From positions 40,053-104,052 of the forward strand of contig WOYX01000058.1 in NCBI GenBank assembly GCA_011620595.1: a stretch of DNA of 64,000 nucleotides, written 5' to 3'. Source of the DNA: Bacteroidales bacterium. Its GTDB lineage: Bacteria > Bacteroidota > Bacteroidia > Bacteroidales > VadinHA17. Each line of letters opens with the position of its first letter. Within the stretch, counting starts at the first letter, position 1. Made by a program: the position numbers and the translations under genes. This document shows, piece after piece, positions 53,923-61,756 of this stretch. The notes beneath the pieces were generated by a model. The model had not been told where the DNA came from. It saw nothing but the letters and a program-made list of their open reading frames with translations, and made no database searches.

Positions 53923-54918
53923 CTACGGAAGGTCTACCCCGGCAAAATAGAGATCGTATCCCCCCTTGCCTCCCGGACGGTCAGATGAGAAGACCATGAA
54001 CAGGTTGTCATATCTCAGATCATTGTTCAGTACCGGACGGTATTCGTTGGAGGAACTGTTGATTCCAGGTCCCAGGTTCACCGGTGAGCTCCATTTACCG
54101 TCGCGGAATACTGAATAGTAAAGATCAAAACCCCCGTACCCGCCATCCATGTCCGAGGCAAAAACCATGTACTTCCCCCTGACAAACGGACATTTATCGT
54201 CGCCGCTGCTGGTTATGCTGTCCACAACAACAGCAGCAGCAGGCTCGGACAGGAACCACTCATCAATGGAAATGAGAGTGGGCCTTGTCATCATGTAAAT
54301 ATCATAACCCCCTCTCCTGTCAGAACAGAAATATGCCGTATCAAGGGTGATGCTCATAGAGAGATAAGCATCATTGTATGAAGAGTTCATAACATTGACC
54401 GGCACAGGTTCAGAAAGGGAAGGAGAAGAGGCAAAAGCCGGTATGTAAACGGTGTAGACAAGGTCAAGGCCGTTGCCTTCCCGGGCCGATGAGACTGCCA
54501 TGTATTCCAGCCCGTTGCGGCCATTGAAGAACCTTAAAGGTCCAAAATCATCACCGGCAGTGTTGAAAAGGGAGAGAAGCCTGCCGGTGAATTGTTCGTC
54601 AGCCATCCCGGCGTCAATCTGAAAATAACCGGTGGTCTGTCCAAAGCTGTAGTGTAATCTGCCCTGGACAATATCAAATTCACCGCCTGTACTGTTGCGG
54701 TTTGAAGAGAAAATAACCTGGCGACTTGAAAATATGCAGGCAGCTTCAATATCCGCATTGTAATCATCATACACTGTATTGAACCCCTCCATGGCCAAAA
54801 CGGTATCAGGGAAATGCCCCAGCTCATAGTTGATTTTGAGCAGGGAATCATCACGGCATCCGGTCAGCAAAGTCAGAATGATAAATGCTGCTGTAGCACA
54901 AAAAAGCCTAAAAGTCAT
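53923..54918 (-). CDS. PD40-type beta-propeller lipoprotein
   Basis: A 331-residue lipoprotein with signal and lipobox LLTGC. Repeated blades with SSNRNSTGGEFDI, CSDRRGGYDIYMM, ASDMDGGYGGFDLYYS and FSSDRPGGKGGYDLYF mark a TolB/PD40-like propeller, common in this phylum as cell-envelope proteins often joined to OmpA domains. Here no OmpA domain is present. Function unknown; a peptidoglycan or outer-membrane binding role is plausible. A strong minus-strand terminator lies upstream (54985-55002), so its own promoter must be between 54919 and 54985. Confidence 0.85.
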   Translation of the reverse strand: MTFRLFCATAAFIILTLLTGCRDDSLLKINYELGHFPDTVLAMEGFNTVYDDYNADIEAACIFSSRQVIFSSNRNSTGGEFDIVQGRLHYSFGQTTGYFQIDAGMADEQFTGRLLSLFNTAGDDFGPLRFFNGRNGLEYMAVSSAREGNGLDLVYTVYIPAFASSPSLSEPVPVNVMNSSYNDAYLSMSITLDTAYFCSDRRGGYDIYMMTRPTLISIDEWFLSEPAAAVVVDSITSSGDDKCPFVRGKYMVFASDMDGGYGGFDLYYSVFRDGKWSSPVNLGPGINSSSNEYRPVLNNDLRYDNLFMVFSSDRPGGKGGYDLYFAGVDLP

Positions 54919-54976
54919 GCTTGATGCGGTTTTATCTTGGATAACGCACGGGAAATGGGTTTTAATATGAAATCCA

Positions 54977-55002
54977 AAAAAAAACCGGGCCTTGTGGCCC
55001 GG
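54977..55002 (-). terminator. Strong minus-strand terminator without an upstream gene
   Basis: CCGGGCC (54985-54991) pairs with GGCCCGG (54996-55002) across TTGT. On the minus strand it is followed by eight T. No minus-strand gene ends here, so it should end a non-coding transcript that starts between it and the TPR gene. Confidence 0.85.
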
Positions 55003-55100
55003 TCAGAAGGTAGAATTCAGGTTAATTCCAGGGTAATATTTGGTTTGAGGGTAACCTTTTGATTTCAATTATAAGATGAAAAGAGTGGCTTGATGGTTGC
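54977..55100 (-). ncRNA. Candidate small RNA
   Basis: A minus-strand transcript of roughly 120-125 bases is predicted from a TATTTTTG box (55107-55114) to the terminator at 54985-55002. It would have a single-stranded, A/C-rich body and a strong 3' hairpin with a U tail, the usual form of a bacterial trans-acting RNA. No family is recognised. Evidence is limited to promoter and terminator spacing. Confidence 0.35.
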
Positions 55101-55106
55101 GTCAGC

Positions 55107-55114
55107 CAAAAATA
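55107..55114 (-). promoter_or_regulatory. -7 box (TATTTTTG) of candidate small RNA
   Basis: Reverse complement TATTTTTG fits TAnnTTTG and lies about 110 bases upstream of the orphan terminator. No -33 element is clear. Confidence 0.4.
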
Positions 55115-55204
55115 TTTTTCTAATGTGCTGCTTTTCATGTTTATAAAAATGACCCCCTGTTGATAATTGATTTTCCTTTGAGTTACACATTGGCGATTAT
55201 CTAT

Positions 55205-55212
55205 TACATTTG
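55205..55212 (+). promoter_or_regulatory. -7 box (TACATTTG) of the TPR gene
   Basis: Exact TAnnTTTG match 17 bases before the ATG at 55230, with TTTG at 55177-55180 as a possible -33 element. Confidence 0.6.
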
Positions 55213-55229
55213 CAGAATATTCGGGGAGA

Positions 55230-56636
55230 ATGGAAGAAGAGAAATACGGTTTTGTACATGATGGCGAGGTGGAAGAGGTTATTCTCCGGTTTGAAAGAAT
55301 GCGGAAGAATAAGGAGACCTTGTATTTTGATGTTATTGAATTCGAAGCTATTATAGATTATTATCTTGAGGATAACAATCCTGTCAGTGCCTTTGAGGCC
55401 ACTCTGCTGGCCTGTGAACTGCATCCCAGATCAGTGCCCATACTCATAAGGAAAGCACGTGTGCTGCTTGAAAAGGGCAGACCTGCCGAGGCCCTGGCCA
55501 TTACCAACAGCCTGGAAAATATTGAACCCGGAAACTATGACATCTATCTCTGTAAGGGCACGGCCCTGGCAATGATGGGTGACATCGACGGCTCCAGGCG
55601 CGTTTTTGACCTGGCACTCTCAGGCGATTCGGAAGACCGGGAGACAATCCTCTACGGCATCACCTCCATTCTTCAGAATCTCAATTACTACGTGGAGATG
55701 ATACCCTATCTCCATATGCTGGCTGAACTGGAGCCTGATTTTCCTGCCCACATCTATGACCTTGCCTATGCCTACGACAGGAAGGGCGACCTCGATAACA
55801 GTATCAGGTACTATATGCTCTATCTTGACGAGGATCCCAATTCTGAAAGTGCATGGTACAATCTTGGCATAGTATACAACAAGGCGGAAGAATACGGCAA
55901 GGCGCTGGAGGCCTATGACTATGCCCTGGCCATCAACCCCGAAAACACCTTTGCTCTCTTCAACAAGGCCAATATTCTCAGTAACATGGAGAAGTTCACC
56001 GAAGCCATGGCCGTCTACCGCGAATTTGTGGAAGAGGAACCTGACAGCATGGAGGGACTTACCTACCTGGCGGAATGCTATGACAAGACGGGAGACGAGG
56101 AGATGGCCCGCAAATATTATACGGAAGCCATTGATCTGACCCCCGACTTCCCCGATCCGTGGTATGGGCTGGCCCTTCTCTCACTGTCGCGCAACAAGCC
56201 GGCAGAGAGTATCACCCCGCTCAAAAGGGCCATTGAGATTGACCCTGACAACCCCGACTACTGGTTCTCACTCGGCAAGGCACATATCATGACGGGCAAC
56301 ATCAGGGAGGCCCTCAGATGCTTCTGTGATACCCTCAGGCTCGATGGGTATTATGACGAGGCATGGATAGAGATCGGCATCATAGTAATGATGACGGGCT
56401 CATACACCGGGGCATTGCGCATACTTAAAAAAGTAAGGAAGATTAGCGGTGACCTCCCGGGAGTCTGGTTCCTTCTGGCATCATCATATCTCCATACCGG
56501 TAACCTGCCCGAAGCAGCCCGCGCACTCATAAAGGCATCAAGACTCGATAACGACCTTCTTGAGGAATATGCCGTATTGCTCCCGGAAGCCAAACTCACC
56601 CAGACAATGAAACAACTGTTCAGAAAAACCGACTAA
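55230..56636 (+). CDS. Tetratricopeptide repeat protein
   Basis: A 468-residue cytoplasmic protein made almost wholly of TPR units (for example SAWYNLGIVYNKAEEYGKAL, FALFNKANILSNMEKFTEAM, YWFSLGKAHIMTGNIREALR). At least ten units are visible. The first ~60 residues are acidic and distinct (EEVILRFERM). It has no signal peptide or membrane segment. Such solenoids act as protein-binding scaffolds; the partner is unknown. It starts an apparent operon with the phosphosulfolactate-synthase homologue and aroE. Confidence 0.9.
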   Translation: MEEEKYGFVHDGEVEEVILRFERMRKNKETLYFDVIEFEAIIDYYLEDNNPVSAFEATLLACELHPRSVPILIRKARVLLEKGRPAEALAITNSLENIEPGNYDIYLCKGTALAMMGDIDGSRRVFDLALSGDSEDRETILYGITSILQNLNYYVEMIPYLHMLAELEPDFPAHIYDLAYAYDRKGDLDNSIRYYMLYLDEDPNSESAWYNLGIVYNKAEEYGKALEAYDYALAINPENTFALFNKANILSNMEKFTEAMAVYREFVEEEPDSMEGLTYLAECYDKTGDEEMARKYYTEAIDLTPDFPDPWYGLALLSLSRNKPAESITPLKRAIEIDPDNPDYWFSLGKAHIMTGNIREALRCFCDTLRLDGYYDEAWIEIGIIVMMTGSYTGALRILKKVRKISGDLPGVWFLLASSYLHTGNLPEAARALIKASRLDNDLLEEYAVLLPEAKLTQTMKQLFRKTD

Positions 56637-56639
56637 GAT

Positions 56640-57419
56640 ATGAAACAGGCCAGACAACTGCTCACCCATATTCCGGAGAGACCTCCCAAACCAAGAGATG
56701 AGGGCCTTACCATGGTGATGGATAAAGGCTTGAGCACCAGGGAGGCAGAAGATATGGCAGCCGTGGGAAGCAATTATATCGATTATGTGAAGCTCGGATT
56801 CGGCACTTCAGTAATAACCCCAGACGTCGAAAGCAAAATCAGAATCTATCATGATGCAGGCATGACGGTATATTTCGGGGGCACCCTCTTTGAAGCTTTT
56901 ATCATCCGGGGTCTCTATGACGAATACGTCAGACTGCTCAGGGAATCAGGCATCAGAATGGTCGAAGTCTCAGATGGCTCCTATGAGTTCGAACACACTG
57001 ACAAGCTTGAATATATCAGGAGACTTTCACAGGAGTTTACGGTCGTTTCCGAAGTGGGATCAAAGAAGAAAAATGTTATTTACAGCCCCGATCAGTGGGT
57101 CGGGATGATGAAATCAGAGCTGGAAGCCGGATCTGTGAAAGTGATCGCGGAGGCACGCGAATCGGGAACAGTGGGTATCTATAACGACGACGGGTCGGTC
57201 AACCTTGAACTGATAAATACCATCAGCAAGGAAATAGGATTCGCAAATGTCCTCTGGGAAGCACCTTTGAAACAACAACAGGCATGGTTTATATCCAATT
57301 TCGGGGCAAATGTAAATCTCGGCAACATTGCTCCGAATGAGATCATCGCACTTGAGTCACTGAGACTAGGCCTGCGCGGTGATACCTTCTTTACATTCCT
57401 CCCTGATGAGATGAAATGA
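56640..57419 (+). CDS. Phosphosulfolactate synthase homologue (ComA-like)
   Basis: A 259-residue TIM-barrel enzyme of the ComA family, which joins sulfite and phosphoenolpyruvate to make 2-phospho-3-sulfolactate, the first step of methanogen coenzyme M. Family features are RDEGLTMVMDKGLS, YVKLGFGTS, YFGGTLFEAF, VEVSDGSYEF and ARESGTVGIY. Homologues occur outside methanogens, where sulfolactate or other sulfonates are possible products. No comB or comC is in the window. It lies four bases after the TPR gene and overlaps aroE by four bases. Confidence 0.88.
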   Translation: MKQARQLLTHIPERPPKPRDEGLTMVMDKGLSTREAEDMAAVGSNYIDYVKLGFGTSVITPDVESKIRIYHDAGMTVYFGGTLFEAFIIRGLYDEYVRLLRESGIRMVEVSDGSYEFEHTDKLEYIRRLSQEFTVVSEVGSKKKNVIYSPDQWVGMMKSELEAGSVKVIAEARESGTVGIYNDDGSVNLELINTISKEIGFANVLWEAPLKQQQAWFISNFGANVNLGNIAPNEIIALESLRLGLRGDTFFTFLPDEMK

Positions 57420-58168
57420 GACTATTCGGAATAATAGGATATCCGCTCGGACACTCATTCTCACAGAAATACTTTACCGAAAAATTTGAAAGGGAACAGC
57501 TGACAGACCACTGCTACCGAAAGTTCGAACTTACTGATATTTCCCGGCTGCCTGCACTGATTGAGAACGAACCGGATCTGCAGGGATTCAATGTCACCAT
57601 ACCCTATAAGGTGAGGGTGATCGATTACCTTGACGAAATCGATGAGACTGCCGCCGGCATAGGAGCAGTAAATACCGTCAGGGTAACACGGAGAGAGGGC
57701 AGACCTTTCCTGCAGGGTTTCAATACCGATGCCCCCGCCTTCAGGGAATCACTGCTGAAGAACCTGATTACACTTCCTGAATCTGCACTGGTACTCGGTA
57801 CCGGAGGTGCGGCAAAGAGCGTAGTGCATACTCTTATAGACTTGAATATCATTGCTATACCGGTGTCGCGACAGCCTGTCAGAGGCGGGTACTCATACGA
57901 TGAGCTGCCCGGAGATGTGATAAGTGAGGCTGGACTGATCGTCAATGCCACTCCGCTGGGTACGGAGCCTGACGTTGAAGCTATGCCACCTATCGACTAC
58001 AGTTATCTGAGAGAGGGACAGATGCTCTTTGACCTTGTGTACAACCCTCCTGTAACCTCCTTTCTTGCACTGGGAGAGGAACATGGTTGCCAGACGGTCA
58101 ACGGTGAAGAGATGTTCCTTGTTCAGGCCGAACTGGCTTGGGAGATATGGAACGCCGAAATCAGATAA
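57416..58168 (+). CDS. aroE: Shikimate dehydrogenase
   Basis: AroE reduces 3-dehydroshikimate with NADPH in aromatic amino acid synthesis. The substrate site GYPLGHSFSQKYFTEKF and GFNVTIPYK (catalytic Lys) and the nucleotide motif VLGTGGAAKSV are present; NATPLG is also family typical. 250 residues is slightly short but complete. Start overlaps the ComA-like gene by four bases; the stop overlaps convergent truA by eight. Confidence 0.96.
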   Translation: MRLFGIIGYPLGHSFSQKYFTEKFEREQLTDHCYRKFELTDISRLPALIENEPDLQGFNVTIPYKVRVIDYLDEIDETAAGIGAVNTVRVTRREGRPFLQGFNTDAPAFRESLLKNLITLPESALVLGTGGAAKSVVHTLIDLNIIAIPVSRQPVRGGYSYDELPGDVISEAGLIVNATPLGTEPDVEAMPPIDYSYLREGQMLFDLVYNPPVTSFLALGEEHGCQTVNGEEMFLVQAELAWEIWNAEIR

Positions 58169-58913
58169 AAAGCTCTGCAGGATACTCAATTGCAGTAAGA
58201 GAGAGACCGTGAGCCGGTGCCGACTGCCCGGCGAGACCCCGGTTCCTCCCTGTGATTATCTCCTCAAATCCTTGCGGATCGAGTACTCCCCTCCCGACAG
58301 GTATCAGGGTGCCAACTATAGCCCGCACCATGTTTCTGAGAAAACGGTCTGCGCTGACAGTGAAGACCGTCATGCTGCCCTCCTCGTGCCATTCCGCCTT
58401 TGTTACCCGGCATATGTTCGTCCTGTTGCCCCCGTGAAGGCGGCTGAAACTGGTAAAATCGTTGTGCCGCAATAAGATGGCCGAGGCTTCGTTGAGCCCC
58501 TGCAGGTCAAGCGGCCAGAAAAGCAGCCATGAGGTGTCAGCGGCAAAGGGGTCCTTCACCCTGCTGATGCAGTACCGGTAGGTGCGCGACAGGGCGTCAA
58601 AACGGGCACTGGCATCAGACCTGACTTTTACGATCCTGCTGACAGCTATGTCATCAGGCAAGATGCTGTTAAGATTGTAAATCAGCTGACTGTCAGAGCC
58701 GAGGTCGTCACGTACTGCATCAAAATGGGCACAGAAGAATGAGGCATGCACACCGGTATCGGTGCGGCCGGCACCTGTCACAGCCGTGGGCCGCGACAGA
58801 ACCGTTCCAAGAGCACCTGCCAGTACACCCTGAACCGTACGCCTGCCCGGCTGCAGTTGCCAGCCGTAATAGGCTGTGCCCTTGTAGGAAAGAAAAATAA
58901 AGTATCTTGTCAT
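58161..58913 (-). CDS. truA: tRNA pseudouridine(38-40) synthase TruA
   Basis: TruA makes pseudouridine at positions 38-40 of many tRNAs. The catalytic Asp lies in GAGRTDTGVHA; YKGTAYYGWQLQPGRRTVQGVL at the N-terminus and RFLRNMVRAIVGTLI near the end are family features (quoted in part). 250 residues is normal. Converges on aroE with an eight-base overlap. A near-match box TATCTTTA lies at 58929-58936. Confidence 0.96.
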   Translation of the reverse strand: MTRYFIFLSYKGTAYYGWQLQPGRRTVQGVLAGALGTVLSRPTAVTGAGRTDTGVHASFFCAHFDAVRDDLGSDSQLIYNLNSILPDDIAVSRIVKVRSDASARFDALSRTYRYCISRVKDPFAADTSWLLFWPLDLQGLNEASAILLRHNDFTSFSRLHGGNRTNICRVTKAEWHEEGSMTVFTVSADRFLRNMVRAIVGTLIPVGRGVLDPQGFEEIITGRNRGLAGQSAPAHGLSLTAIEYPAELFI

Positions 58914-58997
58914 AACAGACTGAATATGTAAAGATAGCTAAAGAACATTGCAACAAGAGCAGCTTTTGGCTAAATTGCGCTGTCAAAAAGTTAAACA

Positions 58998-60053
58998 ATG
59001 AATGAGCCTGTACTGAAACGCGGATTCGCAAGCGACAATAATTCCGGTGTACATCCTGCCGTCATGAATGCAATAGAGCGCGTCAACCGCGGACATGTGG
59101 TTGGCTACGGTGATGATCCCTTCACAGTAAAGGCATTGGAGATGCTGAAAAAGGAGCTTGGAGAGGCAGCAGAGATATTTTTTGTCCTCACCGGTACGGC
59201 CGCCAATGTTCTGGGACTAACGGGCGTGACCCGGTCATGGAATTCGGTGATAACGGCCTATACCGCTCATATAGAGCAGGATGAGTGCGGGGCGCCGGAG
59301 AAATTTGCCGGTTTCAGGGTGCTGACGGTTGATACCCCGGACGGCAAGCTGAGACCGGAGATGCTGAAAAGGCATATGCACGGCTTCGGCTTCGAACACC
59401 ACAGCCAGCCCGGCGTCATCTCCATATCGCAGGTCACGGAGATGGGAACGGTTTACACCCCGGAAGAGGTGAAAGAGCTGGCGGACTACGCCCACAAATC
59501 AGGCCTTCTGCTGCATATGGACGGTGCACGGATAGCCAATGCAGCCGTTACACTTGGATTGCCCTTCAAAGCCTTTACCACCGATGCAGGGGTTGACCTC
59601 CTCTCATTCGGAGGTACCAAAAACGGCATGATGTACGGAGAAGCAGTATGCTTTCTCAAGCCCGGACTTGCGCCGGGATTCAGGTACCTCAGGAAGCAGG
59701 GGATGCAGCTGGCATCAAAAATGAGGTTCATTGCCGCACAGTACATCGCCTACCTCACCGACGGATTATGGAAGGAGTGCGCCTCACACTCCAACAGCAT
59801 GGCCCTGGAGCTTGAGAAGAGACTGCGGGAAATTGAGGGTGTGACCATAACCCAGAAGGTTGAGGCAAACGGTATCTTTATCATCATGCCCGCCGTGGTG
59901 GCTGAACGGCTCAGCAAAGAGTACTTCTTCTATCCCTGGGATCCTCAAACATCTGAATATCGGCTGATGACAAGCTGGGATACAACTTTAGATGATATAA
60001 TACAATTTATTGAAAGACTTAAATATATATTTCTGGAAGAGAAGTCTTGCTGA
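58998..60053 (+). CDS. ltaE: Low-specificity L-threonine aldolase
   Basis: A PLP enzyme splitting threonine or allo-threonine into glycine and acetaldehyde. Lys208 in SFGGTKNGMMYGEA binds the cofactor; FASDNNSGVHPAV at the start and HMDGARIANAAV are signatures. 351 residues is normal. It stands alone, divergent from truA and convergent with queA, with no clear -7 box. Confidence 0.94.
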   Translation: MNEPVLKRGFASDNNSGVHPAVMNAIERVNRGHVVGYGDDPFTVKALEMLKKELGEAAEIFFVLTGTAANVLGLTGVTRSWNSVITAYTAHIEQDECGAPEKFAGFRVLTVDTPDGKLRPEMLKRHMHGFGFEHHSQPGVISISQVTEMGTVYTPEEVKELADYAHKSGLLLHMDGARIANAAVTLGLPFKAFTTDAGVDLLSFGGTKNGMMYGEAVCFLKPGLAPGFRYLRKQGMQLASKMRFIAAQYIAYLTDGLWKECASHSNSMALELEKRLREIEGVTITQKVEANGIFIIMPAVVAERLSKEYFFYPWDPQTSEYRLMTSWDTTLDDIIQFIERLKYIFLEEKSC

Positions 60054-60121
60054 CTAGTCTGAATCTCTCCGTCATCTTTCGCACCAGCTTCCTGCTTACT
60101 CTCCGGATACGAATCTGACTA

Positions 60122-61387
60122 TTATCCGTTCTCCTCACCGGCCTCCGGCAGACTATCCGGATTTGCATCCCTTCCAGGCATCAGCAGCATACTGTCGCCG
60201 TAACTTAAGAAACGGTAGCCTGCAGTGAGGGCGTGATCATAAATTTCTCTCCATACATTGCCTGCGAAGGCCGCCACAAGCAGGAGCAGAGTGCTGCGCG
60301 GCTGGTGGAAGTTGGTGATCATGCTCCCGACAATACGAAAACGGTATCCGGGCACAATGATAATGTCTGTCTTTGCCTCAAGCACCTCCACACCCCTGCG
60401 GTCCATTACATCCAGCAACCGGTCAAGGGCAGCCTCTGCTTCCATTCCGTCACCAGTTTCATAAGGCTCCCACTGTGAGACAGAGGGTATACCATCCCCG
60501 GACCACCGGCCGGCAGCAGAGCTCAATCCGAGCCAGTAGAGGCTTTCAAGGGTGCGGACAACAGTTGTACCCACTGCGGTTATCTTTCTGCCTCTGAGCC
60601 TCTTTAAAGTCTCCCTGGAGACAAAAAAATGCTCAGTGTGCATCATATGATCGCATATTAGCTCCGATTTTACCGGTCTGAAGGTGCCGGCACTCACGTG
60701 CAGCGTTATCTCAGCCTTTTCAATGCCTTTTTCATGAAGCCGGCCAAGAAGGGCGGGAGTGAAGTGCAAGCCTGCCGTAGGAGCGGCGACGGAACCGTCA
60801 TGGCGTGCATAGAGGGTTTGATAACTGGCAGCATCACTCTCCTCATCGTCGCGACCGAGATAGGGAGGGATCGGCATATGGCCCATCGACTCGAGTACCT
60901 CGGCAAAGGTGAGATCACCGGCATCCCAGGTAAACCTGACGATGAACGAGTCACCTTCACAATCGATTCTCTCTGCGCGAAGGTGATAGCTGTACCCCGA
61001 ATTCACGAACTCAGCCTCGAGAGTACCGTGCTTCCATCTCTTCAGGTTCCCTATCAGACATTTCCACTCAACCGAACAACATGATGAGAGATTATTTGCG
61101 AAGTCAACCGGCAGATAGGGCTCAAGACAGAAGATCTCAATACCGGCACCGGATTCCCTCCTGAATTTCAGCCTTGCCCTGATCACCCTTGTATTGTTGA
61201 ATACCATCAGATGTTCGGGATCGGCCAGATCCGGAAGATCACTGAATACCCTGTCGGTGATGCCGGAGCCGTCCCATACCAGCAACCTTGAACGGTCACG
61301 CTCCGCCAGCGGATACTTTGCTATCCTCTCAACAGGCAGGTCGTACGCATAATCGGTGATCCTGATATTTCCGTAAAGCTCTTTCAT
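60122..61387 (-). CDS. queA: tRNA preQ1(34) S-adenosylmethionine ribosyltransferase-isomerase
   Basis: QueA transfers and isomerises ribose from SAM to preQ1-modified tRNA in queuosine synthesis. Visible are FNNTRVIRARL, MPIPPYLGR, VAAPTAGLHFTPALL, LHVSAGTFRPV and MITNFHQPRSTLLLLV. The ATG at 61387 (MKELYGNIRITDYAYDLP, 421 residues) is chosen over 61405, since the promoter box at 61403-61410 overlaps the latter. The longer form than the usual ~345 comes from inserts at about 85-115 and 280-315, the second with DGIPSVSQWEPYETGDGMEA. Convergent with ltaE. Confidence 0.93.
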   Translation of the reverse strand: MKELYGNIRITDYAYDLPVERIAKYPLAERDRSRLLVWDGSGITDRVFSDLPDLADPEHLMVFNNTRVIRARLKFRRESGAGIEIFCLEPYLPVDFANNLSSCCSVEWKCLIGNLKRWKHGTLEAEFVNSGYSYHLRAERIDCEGDSFIVRFTWDAGDLTFAEVLESMGHMPIPPYLGRDDEESDAASYQTLYARHDGSVAAPTAGLHFTPALLGRLHEKGIEKAEITLHVSAGTFRPVKSELICDHMMHTEHFFVSRETLKRLRGRKITAVGTTVVRTLESLYWLGLSSAAGRWSGDGIPSVSQWEPYETGDGMEAEAALDRLLDVMDRRGVEVLEAKTDIIIVPGYRFRIVGSMITNFHQPRSTLLLLVAAFAGNVWREIYDHALTAGYRFLSYGDSMLLMPGRDANPDSLPEAGEENG

Positions 61388-61402
61388 CTCTCTCAGGAAG
61401 CT

Positions 61403-61410
61403 CAAAAATA
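61403..61410 (-). promoter_or_regulatory. -7 box (TATTTTTG) of queA
   Basis: Reverse complement TATTTTTG is an exact match, 15 bases from the queA ATG at 61387. A near-consensus box TATCTTTC for the Smr gene lies 14 bases away on the plus strand (61424-61431). Confidence 0.6.
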
Positions 61411-61439
61411 ACTGATTTTTGACTATCTTTCATCTCACA

Positions 61440-61751
61440 ATGAAAGGCAACATAACAAAGAGGGAAAAGAGCCCCGGAAAGCGTACCAGGGAGGTTGACC
61501 TGCACCTCAGAAGCGGCTATAGCCATCCTGATGCCATTGAACGGCAGCTCGCACGATTCAGGGGTGAACTTGAGAGCGCTGTAAGAAGAGGAGACAGGGA
61601 GATTATCTTTATTCACGGGGTGGGTAGCGGGAGGCTCAGGGAAGAGATAAGGAAAATACTATATCACGATTATCCCTCTTTCATCTGTCAGGATGCCCCT
61701 TTCAGCCGATACGGATTTGGTGGGGCCACACTTGTAATCATCAAAAAATAA
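61440..61751 (+). CDS. Small Smr-domain protein
   Basis: A 103-residue protein made of an Smr (MutS2 C-terminal-like) domain. Motifs are EVDLHLRSGYSHPDAI, IIFIHGVGSGRLREEI and YGFGGATLVII, including DLHL and HGxGxGxLR. Smr domains of MutS2 cut nucleic acids, recently linked to collided ribosomes; this stand-alone form could act on RNA or DNA but the role is inferred. Start ATG 61440 is preferred over TTG 61419. It precedes an aldehyde dehydrogenase gene by five bases. Confidence 0.85.
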   Translation: MKGNITKREKSPGKRTREVDLHLRSGYSHPDAIERQLARFRGELESAVRRGDREIIFIHGVGSGRLREEIRKILYHDYPSFICQDAPFSRYGFGGATLVIIKK

Positions 61752-61756
61752 GATAT

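Larger units (their letters stand above)
54919..55229. other. Intergenic region with orphan terminator
   Basis: 311 bases between the divergently transcribed PD40 lipoprotein and TPR genes. It holds a minus-strand terminator (54977-55002), a minus-strand -7 box (55107-55114), and the TPR promoter (55205-55212). No protein gene was found; a 39-codon minus-strand frame beginning near 55140 has no convincing features. Confidence 0.6.

Noticed and set aside
54985-55141. 39-codon minus-strand peptide within the candidate small RNA region
   Set aside because: Its start lies upstream of the predicted RNA start, and the composition is not protein-like.
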